A stretch of DNA of 64,000 nucleotides, from NCBI GenBank assembly GCA_017524445.1, contig JAFXVP010000002.1, forward strand, positions 1 through 64,000, read 5' to 3'. Below are positions 52,229 to 60,199 of the stretch, piece by piece; position 1 is the stretch's first letter, and the number at the start of each line of letters is the position of its first letter. Made by a program: the position numbers and the translations under genes. This DNA is from Clostridia bacterium (lineage in GTDB: Bacteria; Bacillota; Clostridia; Christensenellales; CAG-138). The notes under the pieces were generated by a model. It ran no database searches and had not been told where the DNA came from. It saw nothing but the letters and a program-made list of their open reading frames with translations.

Positions 52229-52257
52229 AGTATACCGCAAAATTTCCCGCTTGTACA
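52229..52257 (-). promoter_or_regulatory. Promoter giving a leaderless M15 peptidase transcript
   Basis: On the minus strand TGTACA (52252-52257), 17 bp and TATACT (52229-52234) end 7 nt before the ATG at 52221. Confidence 0.6.
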
Positions 52258-52279
52258 GAGCTTTCTTGTGTAATTTTAC

Positions 52280-52313
52280 AAAAAAGGAAGCCTCGCAAAA
52301 TGCGCGGCCTCCC
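52280..52313 (-). terminator. Terminator of the Nup-type ABC operon
   Basis: On the minus strand GGAGGCC-GCGC...TGCG-GGCTTCC is followed by TTTTTTG. Confidence 0.8.
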
Positions 52314-52327
52314 GAAGATTTGTCGTG

Positions 52328-52381
52328 CTATTTCAGTTCGAGCTTTTTGAGCTGCTGCTTTGCGATGCGCTCCCGCTTGCG
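52328..52381 (-). other. In-frame extension beyond an amber stop of the second Nup permease
   Basis: After the TAG that ends the permease at 52382-52384, the same frame stays open for 17 codons. They encode RKRERIAKQQLKKLELK and then a second TAG at 52328-52330. A basic Lys/Arg tail of this kind is normal for this permease family, so the first TAG looks like a recent point mutation. Confidence 0.6.
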
Positions 52382-53281
52382 CTACCCGCTGACGACGACG
52401 TAGACCATCATGATGATCGTGATGACGTACGGGATCGCGGAGGTCAGGTCCGCGTCGACAAGCTTGGAGCTTTGCAGCTGCAGGCCGATCGCGTCGAAGA
52501 AGCCGAACATCAGCGCGGCGAGAAACACCTTGACCGGGTTCGCGCCGCCGAAGATGACGCAGGCGAACGCGATAAAGCCGCGGCCCGCGACCATGCGCTG
52601 CCCGAACTGCCCGTTGAGGTTTCCGAGCGACAGATGCGCGCCGGCAAGCCCGCACATGACGCCGCACAGGATCGAGGCGATCCACTTCATCTTTTCGGGG
52701 TCCTTGCCCGCGGTGCGGAGCGTTTCGGGGGATTCGCCGGAAGCGCGGATCCAGAAGCCCATCGGCGTCCGGTAGACGAACAGCCACATGGCTGCTACCA
52801 GCACCCACGTAAGATAGACGAACAGGCTGTGCCCGGAGATCACGCTGCCGAGGAACGGGATATCCTTGATCAGCGGGATCGCGATGTCGCCGAGATGCGG
52901 CGCGTTCGAAATGCCCGCGGAGTCGAACAGAGTGCGGCTAAGGTACACCGTGATGCCGAGCGCAAAGGTGTTCAGCGCGCAGCCGATGATGAACTCGTCG
53001 CTCCGGAGCTTTACCGTAAACAGGGCGAAGAACAGCCCGACGAGGATCCCGAAGACGATCGAGGCGACGATGCCGAGCGCGGCGCTTGTGAGCGCGGTAC
53101 TTACCGCCGCCGCGGTGAACGCGCCCATCAGGATCATGCCGTCCATACCGATGTTCATGATGCCCGCGTGCTCGGTCATAAGTCCGCCGAGTGCGGCGAG
53201 CGCGACCGGCGTTGCGCTTCTTAACATCTGGTTCAGCGTACTGGACGCGACGGTCCAGAAGTTCCACGAATTCTCATTCAT
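52382..53281 (-). CDS. BmpA/Nup-type ABC transporter permease 2
   Basis: The start is ATG 53281 (MNENSWNFWTVASST), overlapping the previous gene by 8 nt. The 299-residue protein has eight to nine spans and family motifs GLMTEHAGIMNIGMDGMILM and GRGFIAFACVIFGGANPVKV. This matches the NupQ/YufQ permeases of nucleoside importers. The C-terminus is probably cut short by an amber codon (see 52328-52381). It pairs with the permease encoded at 53274-54389. Confidence 0.9.
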   Translation of the reverse strand: MNENSWNFWTVASSTLNQMLRSATPVALAALGGLMTEHAGIMNIGMDGMILMGAFTAAAVSTALTSAALGIVASIVFGILVGLFFALFTVKLRSDEFIIGCALNTFALGITVYLSRTLFDSAGISNAPHLGDIAIPLIKDIPFLGSVISGHSLFVYLTWVLVAAMWLFVYRTPMGFWIRASGESPETLRTAGKDPEKMKWIASILCGVMCGLAGAHLSLGNLNGQFGQRMVAGRGFIAFACVIFGGANPVKVFLAALMFGFFDAIGLQLQSSKLVDADLTSAIPYVITIIMMVYVVVSG

Positions 53282-54389
53282 GCGCTTCGCCCCCTTCCCT
53301 GCGCGCAAGGATCTCGCGCTGCGCCGCGCGTTTCTCCCTTGCATTATGGATCGCGGCGCGGACGCCCTTTTCGCCCGCCATGCAGAAGATGACCGCGGTC
53401 TGGATGATCCAGTAGATCTGGATCGGTACGCCGACGGTGTCCTCCATATAGATCGCGCCCCACTTGAGGACCGCGAAGATCAGCGAAATAATGATCGTCG
53501 GGATCGGCTGATACTGCGCGATCATCGCGACCATCAGCCCTTCAAAATAGTAATCGTTCGAGATGGACGACTGGTACTTGCCGGCTGCGCCGTACACGCG
53601 GAACATGCCGCAAAGTCCGCACATCATGCCGGAAACGACCATCGCAATGATGACGATCCGGTCCGCCTTGAGTCCCGCAAAGCGCGCAAAACGCGGATTG
53701 TCGCCGACGAGACGCATTTCGTAGCCCTTGGTCGTCTTCTGCAGAATGTACCACACGAGGAACGTGAGCACCGCCGAAACGATGATCGCGGTGGACAGGT
53801 TCGAGGCAGGGATCAGCTTTGTAAACATGAACGAGCGGTTCAAAGGACTTGTGTCGCTGACGACGCGCGGGCTCGGGTTTTTCCACGGACCCTTCGAGAA
53901 GTAACCGCAGATGAACACCGCGACCGAGTTCAGCATGATCGTGGTGATGACCTCGTTGACCTTCAGCTTGACCTTCAGGATGCCCGGGATGAACGCGTAG
54001 AACCCGCCGACGGCGATCGCGCCGAGCGCGGCGCACGGGATCGCGATCCACGGGGAAACGTCCTTGAGCCATACGCCGATCTGCGCGGCAAACAGCGCGC
54101 CGAGGATCAGCTGGCCTTCGCCGCCGACGTTGAAGATGCCGGCGCGGCTGCCGACGTCGCACGCGAGGCCGCACAGGCACAGCACCATGGCATATTCGAG
54201 CATGTTGCCGAAGTACAGCTTTGAGGAGAAGGACCCGCCGACCAGCGCGCCGAGCGCCTTTCCGGTGTCGTAGCCGGTGACGGTGAGAATGACGGTGCCT
54301 ATGAGAAGTGCGACGAACAGGCTGATCACGAGCGCGACGAGATAGCCGAAGTCAAACCGCTGCCTGATACGCTGCCAAAATGCATTCAT
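53274..54389 (-). CDS. BmpA/Nup-type ABC transporter permease 1
   Basis: The 371-residue protein has about ten spans and the family motif SRAGIFNVGGEGQLILGALF. A family-typical extracytoplasmic loop (KGPWKNPSPRVVSDTSPLNR) and GYEMRLVGDNPRFARFAGLK also occur. This is the NupP/YufP class. The start overlaps the ATPase stop by ATGA. It forms the channel for nucleosides or related ribosides with permease 2. Confidence 0.92.
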   Translation of the reverse strand: MNAFWQRIRQRFDFGYLVALVISLFVALLIGTVILTVTGYDTGKALGALVGGSFSSKLYFGNMLEYAMVLCLCGLACDVGSRAGIFNVGGEGQLILGALFAAQIGVWLKDVSPWIAIPCAALGAIAVGGFYAFIPGILKVKLKVNEVITTIMLNSVAVFICGYFSKGPWKNPSPRVVSDTSPLNRSFMFTKLIPASNLSTAIIVSAVLTFLVWYILQKTTKGYEMRLVGDNPRFARFAGLKADRIVIIAMVVSGMMCGLCGMFRVYGAAGKYQSSISNDYYFEGLMVAMIAQYQPIPTIIISLIFAVLKWGAIYMEDTVGVPIQIYWIIQTAVIFCMAGEKGVRAAIHNAREKRAAQREILARREGGEAHE

Positions 54390-55924
54390 GCCTTCGCCCC
54401 CTCTCCCGTGCCGGTCATGTAGAGACCGATCTCCTCCTTGGTGATCTCGTCCGCCCTGAATTCGCCGGTGATCTTGCCTTCATACAGCGTGATGATACGG
54501 TCGGAAAGGCGGAAGACCTCGTCGAGATCGGCGGAGCTTAAAAGGATCGCTGCGCCCGCGTTGCGCTGCTCGATGATGCGCGTATGGAAGAATTCCATTG
54601 CGCCGATGTCCACGCCGCGCGTCGGCTGTGAGATGACGAGCACCGGCGTATCGAAGCTGAATTCGCGCGCGACGACGACCTTCTGCATGTTGCCGCCGGA
54701 CATCGAGCCGACCTTCGTGTGGATGCCTGCGCCGCGGATGTCGAACTTTTCATACAGTTCGCTCGCGTACCGTTCGACCGTCGACCTGCGCTGATGAAAG
54801 CCAAACAGATTGAAGCGCTTTTCCTTCTGTTTTCCGACGAGCAGGTTGTCCGAAACCGTGGCGACCTTGTCGACGCCGGTTGAAAGACGGTCCTCCGGCA
54901 CATGCGACAGCCCCAGTTCGCGGATCTCGCCGGGCGTTTTGCCCGTCGCGTCATGACCGCAGACGGTCACCTTTCCGCGGTTGATCTTTCGCATACCGGT
55001 GATCGCCTCAAGGAGTTCGCTTTGCCCGTTGCCCTCGATCGCCGCAATGCCGAGCACCTCGCCCTTACGGACGGACAGCGACACGCCGCGCACCGCGGGA
55101 AGCCCGCGGTTGTCCGCAACATAGAGGTCGTCGACTTCGATCGCGACCTCGCCCGGTTCGCCGGTTTTTTCGAGATGATCGAACAGCACGGGACGGCCGA
55201 CCATCATGGACGCCAGCTTCTTTTCGTCGACGTCGCAGGTGTTTTCGACGCCGATGAGCTTGCCCTGCCGCATCACGCCGACGCGGTCGGAGATCGCCAT
55301 GACCTCATTCAGCTTATGCGTGATGATGATGACGGTCAGTTCCTTTTCATGGACAAGGCGGCGGATGACGTCAAAGAGCTCGTCCGTTTCCTGCGGGGTC
55401 AATACCGCCGTCGGCTCATCGAGGATCAGGATGTCCGCGCCGCGGTAGAGCGTTTTCAAAATCTCCACGCGCTGCTGAAGGCCGACGGAGATATCGCGCA
55501 CCTCGGCAGACGGATCGACCTCCAGCCCGTACTCCTTCACAAGCTCTCGCGTGATCTGTTCCGCTTTTTTGTTGTCGAACAGCACGCCCGCAGTCTTCGG
55601 CTCACGGCCCAGCGCGATGTTTTGCGCGACCGTGAACGAAGGCACAAGCATAAAGTGCTGGTGCACCATGCCGATGCCGCGGTCGATCGCAGCCTTCGGG
55701 CTGAAGTTCGTCACCTTTTCGCCGCGCACGTAAAGATTTCCCGCCGTCGGCGTGTTGATGCCGTACAGGATGTTCATCAGCGTCGACTTGCCTGCACCGT
55801 TTTCGCCGACCAGCGCGAACACCTCGCCGTTTCGGATCGAAAGGCTGATGTCGTCGTTTGCGAGCACGCCCGGAAACTCCATGGAAATGTGTTCAAACCG
55901 GATCTCGTCCGTCAAAGCCCTCAT
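54386..55924 (-). CDS. BmpA/Nup-type double-ABC ATPase
   Basis: The 512-residue protein has two ABC cassettes. The first has Walker A GENGAGKST (about 37-45), VGLQQRVEILK and LILDEPTAVLTPQE. The second has a degenerate P-loop, GIAAIEGNGQSELLEAI, and signature SGGNMQKVVVARE. This asymmetry is normal for the sugar/nucleoside family (RbsA/NupO). The start could instead be the TTG four codons downstream, because the AGGGGG site lies only 2 nt before ATG 55924. Confidence 0.92.
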   Translation of the reverse strand: MRALTDEIRFEHISMEFPGVLANDDISLSIRNGEVFALVGENGAGKSTLMNILYGINTPTAGNLYVRGEKVTNFSPKAAIDRGIGMVHQHFMLVPSFTVAQNIALGREPKTAGVLFDNKKAEQITRELVKEYGLEVDPSAEVRDISVGLQQRVEILKTLYRGADILILDEPTAVLTPQETDELFDVIRRLVHEKELTVIIITHKLNEVMAISDRVGVMRQGKLIGVENTCDVDEKKLASMMVGRPVLFDHLEKTGEPGEVAIEVDDLYVADNRGLPAVRGVSLSVRKGEVLGIAAIEGNGQSELLEAITGMRKINRGKVTVCGHDATGKTPGEIRELGLSHVPEDRLSTGVDKVATVSDNLLVGKQKEKRFNLFGFHQRRSTVERYASELYEKFDIRGAGIHTKVGSMSGGNMQKVVVAREFSFDTPVLVISQPTRGVDIGAMEFFHTRIIEQRNAGAAILLSSADLDEVFRLSDRIITLYEGKITGEFRADEITKEEIGLYMTGTGEGAKA

Positions 55925-55943
55925 TCCCCCTTTTCAATCATGT

Positions 55944-55981
55944 AAAAAAGCGGAAGCCGCCCAAAGCGGGCAGCTTCCTGC
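55944..55981 (-). terminator. Attenuating hairpin between bmpA and the ATPase gene
   Basis: On the minus strand GGAAGC-GCCC...GGGC-GCTTCC is followed by TTTTTT. It lies inside the operon, so it probably lowers expression of the membrane components relative to the binding protein. Confidence 0.75.
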
Positions 55982-55990
55982 GTCAAAACC

Positions 55991-57040
55991 TCAGTTTCTG
56001 GTGGTGTCGACCTTGATCTCGCCGGAGACGATCTTTGCCATGAGATCACCGACTACCGCCTTGACGTCGTCCGGGATCTGCTGGGTCGAGCCCTCTTCGC
56101 CGTAGCCGATGCCGACGTAGCCGTTCGACATATCCGCAACCCAGGTCGTGCCGAGCTGGGAAACGTCGCCGGAGACGATCTTTGCAATCGCATCATAGAT
56201 CGACTTGCCGACTTCCTTCTTCATCGAGCAGATGATGACGGCGTCGTTGATGTACTTCTGATCACTGTCAACGCCGATCGCGTAGAAGCCGCCCGCCTCA
56301 GCCGCTTCGAACACACCGTCGCCGGCTTTCGACGCGATCTGGAAGATAACGTCCGCGCCGCGGTCATGAAGGACCTTCGCGCAGTCCTTGCCCTTCGCCG
56401 GGTCGTCATAGTCGTTGGTGTAGTTCTTTTCGACCTTGATGTTTTCGTTGAAGTACTTCGCGCCCTGCTCATAACCCACGATAAAGTCGTTGATCGTGAT
56501 GGAATCCTCGCCGCCAACCGCGCCGATCGTTCCGGTCTTGCTCATCGCCGCCGCAATGTAGCCCGCAAGGAACGAACCCTCGTTCTGCGCATAGACGATG
56601 TTCAGCACGTTTGAAACAGGCGCGGAGGTCTCGTTGTCGATCCAGATGAACTTCACGTTCGGGAACTCCGGCGCGACGGTCTCGATGTCATAGAACTCCC
56701 AGCCGACGCACACGACGATGTCCGACTGCGCCGCCGCGTTCTGCATGCGGACGGTGTGGTTCTCACCGTTGCACTCGACAAACTTCACGTCCAGAGACGT
56801 AAAGTCCTTCGCAAGGCGTTCGCCGCCCTCCTTGGACGAATCATAGAACGAACGGTCGCCGAACGTGCCGGCAACGACGATGGTGACGGTCAGCTTATCC
56901 GGTACCGTGGACGGCGGTTCGGGCGTCGCTTCCGCTGCGGGCGTCTCGGGCTTGTCCGCCGGTTCCTCGGTCGTCTTGCAGGCCGCAAAGCAGCCGAGCG
57001 TCAGAACGAGCACCATAAGCAATGCGATAATTTTTTTCAT
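55991..57040 (-). CDS. BMP family nucleoside-binding lipoprotein
   Basis: The 349-residue protein has a lipoprotein signal with lipobox CFAAC and a Pro/Glu/Ala tether (about 22-48). A BmpA/Med-type binding domain follows, with GTFGDRSFYDSSKEGGERL, NEGSFLAGYIAAAMSKTG and IGVDSDQKY. These match nucleoside (purine) receptors such as PnrA. CAGGAGG lies upstream of the ATG. It feeds the permease and ATPase genes downstream. Confidence 0.93.
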   Translation of the reverse strand: MKKIIALLMVLVLTLGCFAACKTTEEPADKPETPAAEATPEPPSTVPDKLTVTIVVAGTFGDRSFYDSSKEGGERLAKDFTSLDVKFVECNGENHTVRMQNAAAQSDIVVCVGWEFYDIETVAPEFPNVKFIWIDNETSAPVSNVLNIVYAQNEGSFLAGYIAAAMSKTGTIGAVGGEDSITINDFIVGYEQGAKYFNENIKVEKNYTNDYDDPAKGKDCAKVLHDRGADVIFQIASKAGDGVFEAAEAGGFYAIGVDSDQKYINDAVIICSMKKEVGKSIYDAIAKIVSGDVSQLGTTWVADMSNGYVGIGYGEEGSTQQIPDDVKAVVGDLMAKIVSGEIKVDTTRN

Positions 57041-57081
57041 TTCATTTTCCTCCTGAAAATTGCCCTATTGGGTACGATACC

Positions 57082-57110
57082 AGTATAATACGGATCCGTG
57101 TTTTTTTCAA
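57082..57110 (-). promoter_or_regulatory. Promoter of the Nup-type ABC operon
   Basis: On the minus strand TTGAAA (57105-57110), 17 bp and TATACT (57082-57087) lie about 40 nt before the bmp start. Confidence 0.75.
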
Positions 57111-57187
57111 CCCGCTTTTTTCCACGAAATCGCACATGGACCGTCCGGATGCGGCGCAAACTAAACAAAACGAAAGGAGGTTTTTGC

Positions 57188-57352
57188 ATGGAACGAAACG
57201 ATCAGCAGATCGGCTGCGAAGTGGAAAGCTGCCGCTATAACGAGCAGGGCAAGCACTGCGCTTTGCGAAGCATTTGCGTCCGTCCCGCGTGGGGCTGCTC
57301 GTCCGGACGCGAGAACGAAAGCTTGTGCGGTTCCTACGAACACCGCAACTGA
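57188..57352 (+). CDS. DUF1540 domain protein
   Basis: The 54-residue, Cys-rich protein begins MERNDQQIGCEVESCRYNEQ. Its cysteines are spaced as in DUF1540 (GC-ESC-HCAL-IC-GC-LCGSY). AAAGGAGG lies upstream of ATG 57188. It is probably a small metal-binding cytosolic protein; in Clostridia such proteins are often sporulation-associated, but no function is established. Its own terminator follows. Confidence 0.85.
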   Translation: MERNDQQIGCEVESCRYNEQGKHCALRSICVRPAWGCSSGRENESLCGSYEHRN

Positions 57353-57357
57353 ACGCA

Positions 57358-57395
57358 AAAAGGACTGTCGCGCGTGACAGTCCTTTATTATTACA
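57358..57395 (+). terminator. Terminator after the DUF1540 gene
   Basis: AAAGGACTGT...ACAGTCCTTT forms a 10-bp hairpin followed by ATTATT. Confidence 0.8.
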
Positions 57396-57438
57396 TTACA
57401 GCCCCCGTTTTGCCGGATTCTGTCGAAAAGCGCCGCGC

Positions 57439-58215
57439 TTACGGCTCGACCACGATTGTGAGGGTCGCCGTAACGCAGTTGTTCATTTCCGCGGTCAGAA
57501 CATAGGTCACAGCAGCGCCGTCCGCAGCCGCAAGATCGATCTCGATCATTCCGTCGGTATATTTGACCGGTTCCGCTCCGTCGACAGACACGCCCGCATT
57601 CGGATCGCTCACCGTGCCGGACAGCTGATAAACGCCGTTCTCCCCTGCCTTTACGTGAATACTGCCGTCCTCAGCCGCTTCGAACGCGGACGTGATCCAG
57701 AACGAGAGCGTCGGGAAGGTATAGGGAACAACCGGACACTCGATCTCATACTCCGTACCGTCCGCGGTCGTGATCGTCACGTGCGGCGCGATCTCCCACT
57801 CCGCCGTCTCAAGCGGCGTGTCCGGGAAGAAAGTGTCGACCGGAATACGGACCTTGCGATAGGTCAGCTCGCCCTTGTTATTGGTATACGAATAATTGTC
57901 CTGTCCCGGAAGCTCGATCATAAGCGTCGCCCCGTCCGGGATCGCCGCGGTGATCTTGATCCGCTCTTCACCGCTCTCCTCGGTATACAGCTCCGTTTCG
58001 ACCGCCTTCCAGAGATCGTAATCCTCCGGCTCTTCGGTCGGCTGCGGTTCGGCAGTCGGTTCGGCCGTCGGCACGGCGGTCGGTTCGGGCGTCGGTGCGG
58101 TCGTGGGCGCGGCGGTCGACGGCTCGGCAGGCGGTTCGGGCTGCACCTTTCCGCCGCATGCAGACACGGAAAGCGCAAGCAGCAGCGCAAGTGCGAAGAT
58201 CAAAGTTTTCTTCAT
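57439..58215 (-). CDS. Lipoprotein with Pro/Thr tether and beta-rich domains
   Basis: The start is ATG 58215 (MKKTLIFALALLLALSVSA), with AAGGAG upstream. The 258-residue protein has lipobox SVSAC, a PTPEPTAVPTAEPTAEP-type tether (about 25-60) and two beta-sandwich-like modules of unknown family. The C-terminus is NNCVTATLTIVVEP. A decayed copy of this C-terminus lies just upstream (58272-58340). It is probably a surface-anchored accessory protein. Confidence 0.7.
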   Translation of the reverse strand: MKKTLIFALALLLALSVSACGGKVQPEPPAEPSTAAPTTAPTPEPTAVPTAEPTAEPQPTEEPEDYDLWKAVETELYTEESGEERIKITAAIPDGATLMIELPGQDNYSYTNNKGELTYRKVRIPVDTFFPDTPLETAEWEIAPHVTITTADGTEYEIECPVVPYTFPTLSFWITSAFEAAEDGSIHVKAGENGVYQLSGTVSDPNAGVSVDGAEPVKYTDGMIEIDLAAADGAAVTYVLTAEMNNCVTATLTIVVEP

Positions 58216-58271
58216 TATCGATTTCTCCTTATTGTTCATCAGAAAGTGTCTTATTCGGTCCTGTCAAGCAC

Positions 58272-58340
58272 TTACGCCTCGATGACGATCACGGCAAACG
58301 CCGCAGCGCAGTGTGCAATCAGGTGTACGTCGTCGTATCG
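58272..58340 (-). pseudogene. Remnant of a paralogous lipoprotein C-terminus
   Basis: Read leftward to TAA at 58272-58274, the frame gives AHCAAAFAVIVIEA. It aligns with NNCVTATLTIVVEP, the end of the adjacent 258-residue lipoprotein, in length and Cys/Val/Ile/Glu positions. No start or upstream domain survives. Confidence 0.4.
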
Positions 58341-58354
58341 CCGACAGGATCGAA

Positions 58355-58400
58355 ACAAAAGACCGCAAGCACAGGCAACCGTGCCCTCGCGTTGCGGTCC
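58355..58400. terminator. Terminator after the small lipocalin-like lipoprotein
   Basis: GACCGCAA/TTGCGGTC arms enclose a 23-nt loop and are flanked by TTTT (minus side) and TTTTT (plus side). It is primarily the terminator of the leftward gene ending at 58418. Confidence 0.6.
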
Positions 58401-58417
58401 TTTTTCAGGTAATTTGC

Positions 58418-58786
58418 TCAGTTCTTTTCAAAAATCAGATCCGTGCCGCTCTCCGGTTCGGTGAGCGTCAGCGTCGTACCGTCATAGACGAGATCGTAAA
58501 GGTGCTGCCCTGCTGCTTTGAGACTGACGGTATTGTTATCAAATGACCACTTCGCCCCGTCAATGGTTTCCCCGTCATTGATCAGGGTCGCAGAGGCGTT
58601 TGCCTTCAAGGTAAGCTGCATGTCAACGCCAATATCCGACGCTGTAAGCTCTATACCCTGCGCCTTCGCCCTTGTGAGCGTCCATGTGCCGATAACCGGG
58701 TTGTCCGGGTCTATGCCGCTCGCGCAAGCCATGAAGCAGCCGCAGATCAGAACGAGCGCCAGCACCAGTGCCAAAGTCTTTTTCAT
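58418..58786 (-). CDS. Small lipocalin-like lipoprotein
   Basis: The start is ATG 58786 (MKKTLALVLALVLICGCFM), with GAGGAGG upstream. The 122-residue protein has a lipobox (CFMAC). A single beta-rich domain runs from VIGTWTLTRAKAQGIELTAS to LYDLVYDGTTLTLTEPESG. It has the layout of the lipocalin-like/DUF5640 repeats in the trmL-cassette lipoprotein at 23509. It is located outside the membrane; ligand unknown. Confidence 0.75.
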   Translation of the reverse strand: MKKTLALVLALVLICGCFMACASGIDPDNPVIGTWTLTRAKAQGIELTASDIGVDMQLTLKANASATLINDGETIDGAKWSFDNNTVSLKAAGQHLYDLVYDGTTLTLTEPESGTDLIFEKN

Positions 58787-58891
58787 TATGATACCCCTCC
58801 TCATATTCGGTTTTATTCAGTATACCGCATCCTTTCCTGTTTTTCAACCTTTTTCAAGAAACGTTTCGTAAAGCCGACGCAGCGTCCCGGT

Positions 58892-59902
58892 TCAGCGACC
58901 CTTCGGCAGGCAGACGGAAAACGCAGTCGGGATCGACTGACCGCCGTCGGCACGGACAAAATCCTGTACGCCTTCTCCCGCCACGTCGGCGGCGTAGACG
59001 CGCATATGCCACTCGATGTGCGTGAAAACATGCTTTGCCGAATAGCTCAGAAGGTCGCCCGTGGGATGCAGACCGTGCGCGGTCAGCCATTCCATCGCCT
59101 TTTCGGTCGAAAGCGTGCCCGAAACGTTCGGCAGCTCGTAAAGTCCCGCCAGAAGTCCCTTGTCCGGGCGCTTATTCAGCAGCGGTGCGCCGTGATCGTA
59201 CAGCGCGAAGACCGTGCGGTCTTCGATCGCGCGCGGCTTTTTCGGCGATTTGTTCGGCAAAAGCCCCGCCGTACCCGCTTCACGCGCTTTGCAGATACCG
59301 TTCAGCGGGCAGGAACCGCAAAGCGGCTGTCCGTTCGGCACGCAGACCGTTGCGCCGAGCTCCATCAGCGCCTGATTGAACGTGCCCGGATCGGCAGGCA
59401 TGATCGCTTTCAGTTCGTCGAACACGCGCGTTTTCACCGCCGGGTCGGAAATGTCGGACGGGTCGTTCATAAGCCTTGCGTACACGCGCAGCACGTTGCC
59501 GTCGACCGCGGGCACGCGCTCGCCGTACGCGATCGACGCGATCGCGCCCGCGGTGTAGCTGCCGATCCCGGGAAGGGTCAGAAGCGTTTCGTACGTGTCC
59601 GGCATACGTCCGCCGTACCGTTCGCAGACGATCTGCGCGGCTTTTTTGAGATTCCTTGCGCGCGAATAGTACCCGAGCCCCTGCCAAAGGAGGTTCAGCC
59701 GGTCGTCCGCGACCGCGGCAAGCGCGTTTGCGTCCGGAAGCTCGGAATGAAAGCGCTCGTAATACGGAATCACCGCCGCGACGCGCGTCTGCTGGAGCAT
59801 GATCTCAGAGACCCAGATCGCGTACGGATCGCGCGTTTTGCGCCACGGGAGATCGCGGTGATGGTCGGGATACCATTGTAAAAGCAATGCGACAAAGTCC
59901 AT
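58892..59902 (-). CDS. mutY: A/G-specific adenine glycosylase
   Basis: The 336-residue protein has an HhH-GPD fold. The catalytic Glu lies in SEIMLQQTRV, the hairpin in LPGIGSYTAGAIASIAYG and the catalytic Asp in AVDGNVLRVYARL. The [4Fe-4S] loop is CVPNGQPLCGSCPLNGIC, spaced C-x7-C-x2-C-x5-C, one residue longer than the usual x6. A NUDIX-like 8-oxoG recognition domain ends the protein. There is no Shine-Dalgarno, and the -10 lies 6 nt before the ATG. It removes adenine opposite 8-oxoguanine. Confidence 0.94.
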   Translation of the reverse strand: MDFVALLLQWYPDHHRDLPWRKTRDPYAIWVSEIMLQQTRVAAVIPYYERFHSELPDANALAAVADDRLNLLWQGLGYYSRARNLKKAAQIVCERYGGRMPDTYETLLTLPGIGSYTAGAIASIAYGERVPAVDGNVLRVYARLMNDPSDISDPAVKTRVFDELKAIMPADPGTFNQALMELGATVCVPNGQPLCGSCPLNGICKAREAGTAGLLPNKSPKKPRAIEDRTVFALYDHGAPLLNKRPDKGLLAGLYELPNVSGTLSTEKAMEWLTAHGLHPTGDLLSYSAKHVFTHIEWHMRVYAADVAGEGVQDFVRADGGQSIPTAFSVCLPKGR

Positions 59903-59908
59903 ATAAAA

Positions 59909-59936
59909 AGTATATCATACGCGAGCGCGTTTGCAA
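59909..59936 (-). promoter_or_regulatory. Promoter giving a leaderless mutY transcript
   Basis: On the minus strand TTGCAA (59931-59936), 16 bp and TATACT (59909-59914) end 6 nt before the ATG at 59902. Confidence 0.65.
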
Positions 59937-59949
59937 AGGGGTCCCGCCC

Positions 59950-59978
59950 TTGACTTTGCGCGGGGGAATGGGTATACT
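59950..59978 (+). promoter_or_regulatory. Promoter of the DUF436 gene, upstream of a hairpin array
   Basis: TTGACT (59950-59955), 17 bp and TATACT (59973-59978) predict a start near 59985. The 215-nt leader would then contain the whole mini-hairpin array 59998-60182. Confidence 0.7.
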
Positions 59979-59997
59979 CAAGGTGCATTTGATGTAC

Positions 59998-60182
59998 CGA
60001 ACGGTGCAATTCATGCCGAAGGCAATTCACGGCGTCAGCCAATTCACGGCAAAGCCAATTCATGCGCGTATGCGCAATTCATCGGAATGCATTTCACCTG
60101 CGGTGAATGAATTGTTCTGCGGACATGAATTTCCTGACGGAATGAATTGCGGCTTCGCCGCGTGAATTGTCCTGCGGACATA
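59998..60182 (+). repeat. Mini-hairpin array inside the DUF436 leader
   Basis: The left half has AATTCA separators at 60008, 60024, 60041, 60057 and 60076. Their cores are GCC-GAA-GGC, GGC-GTCA-GCC, GGC-AAA-GCC and GCGC-GTAT-GCGC. The right half has TGAATT separators (60108, 60126, 60143, 60163), with cores TCC-TGAC-GGA and CGGC-TTC-GCCG and with TCCTGCGGA. The orientation switches near 60093. It ends directly at the ribosome site AAGGAG. Confidence 0.75.
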
Positions 60183-60199
60183 ATTAAGGAGCAATCACA

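Noticed and set aside
52382-52384. Recoding of TAG as an amino acid in this organism
   Set aside because: Other genes here end in TAG (for example the histidine kinase) and no further in-frame TAG was noticed in conserved domains, so a single mutation or local readthrough is simpler.
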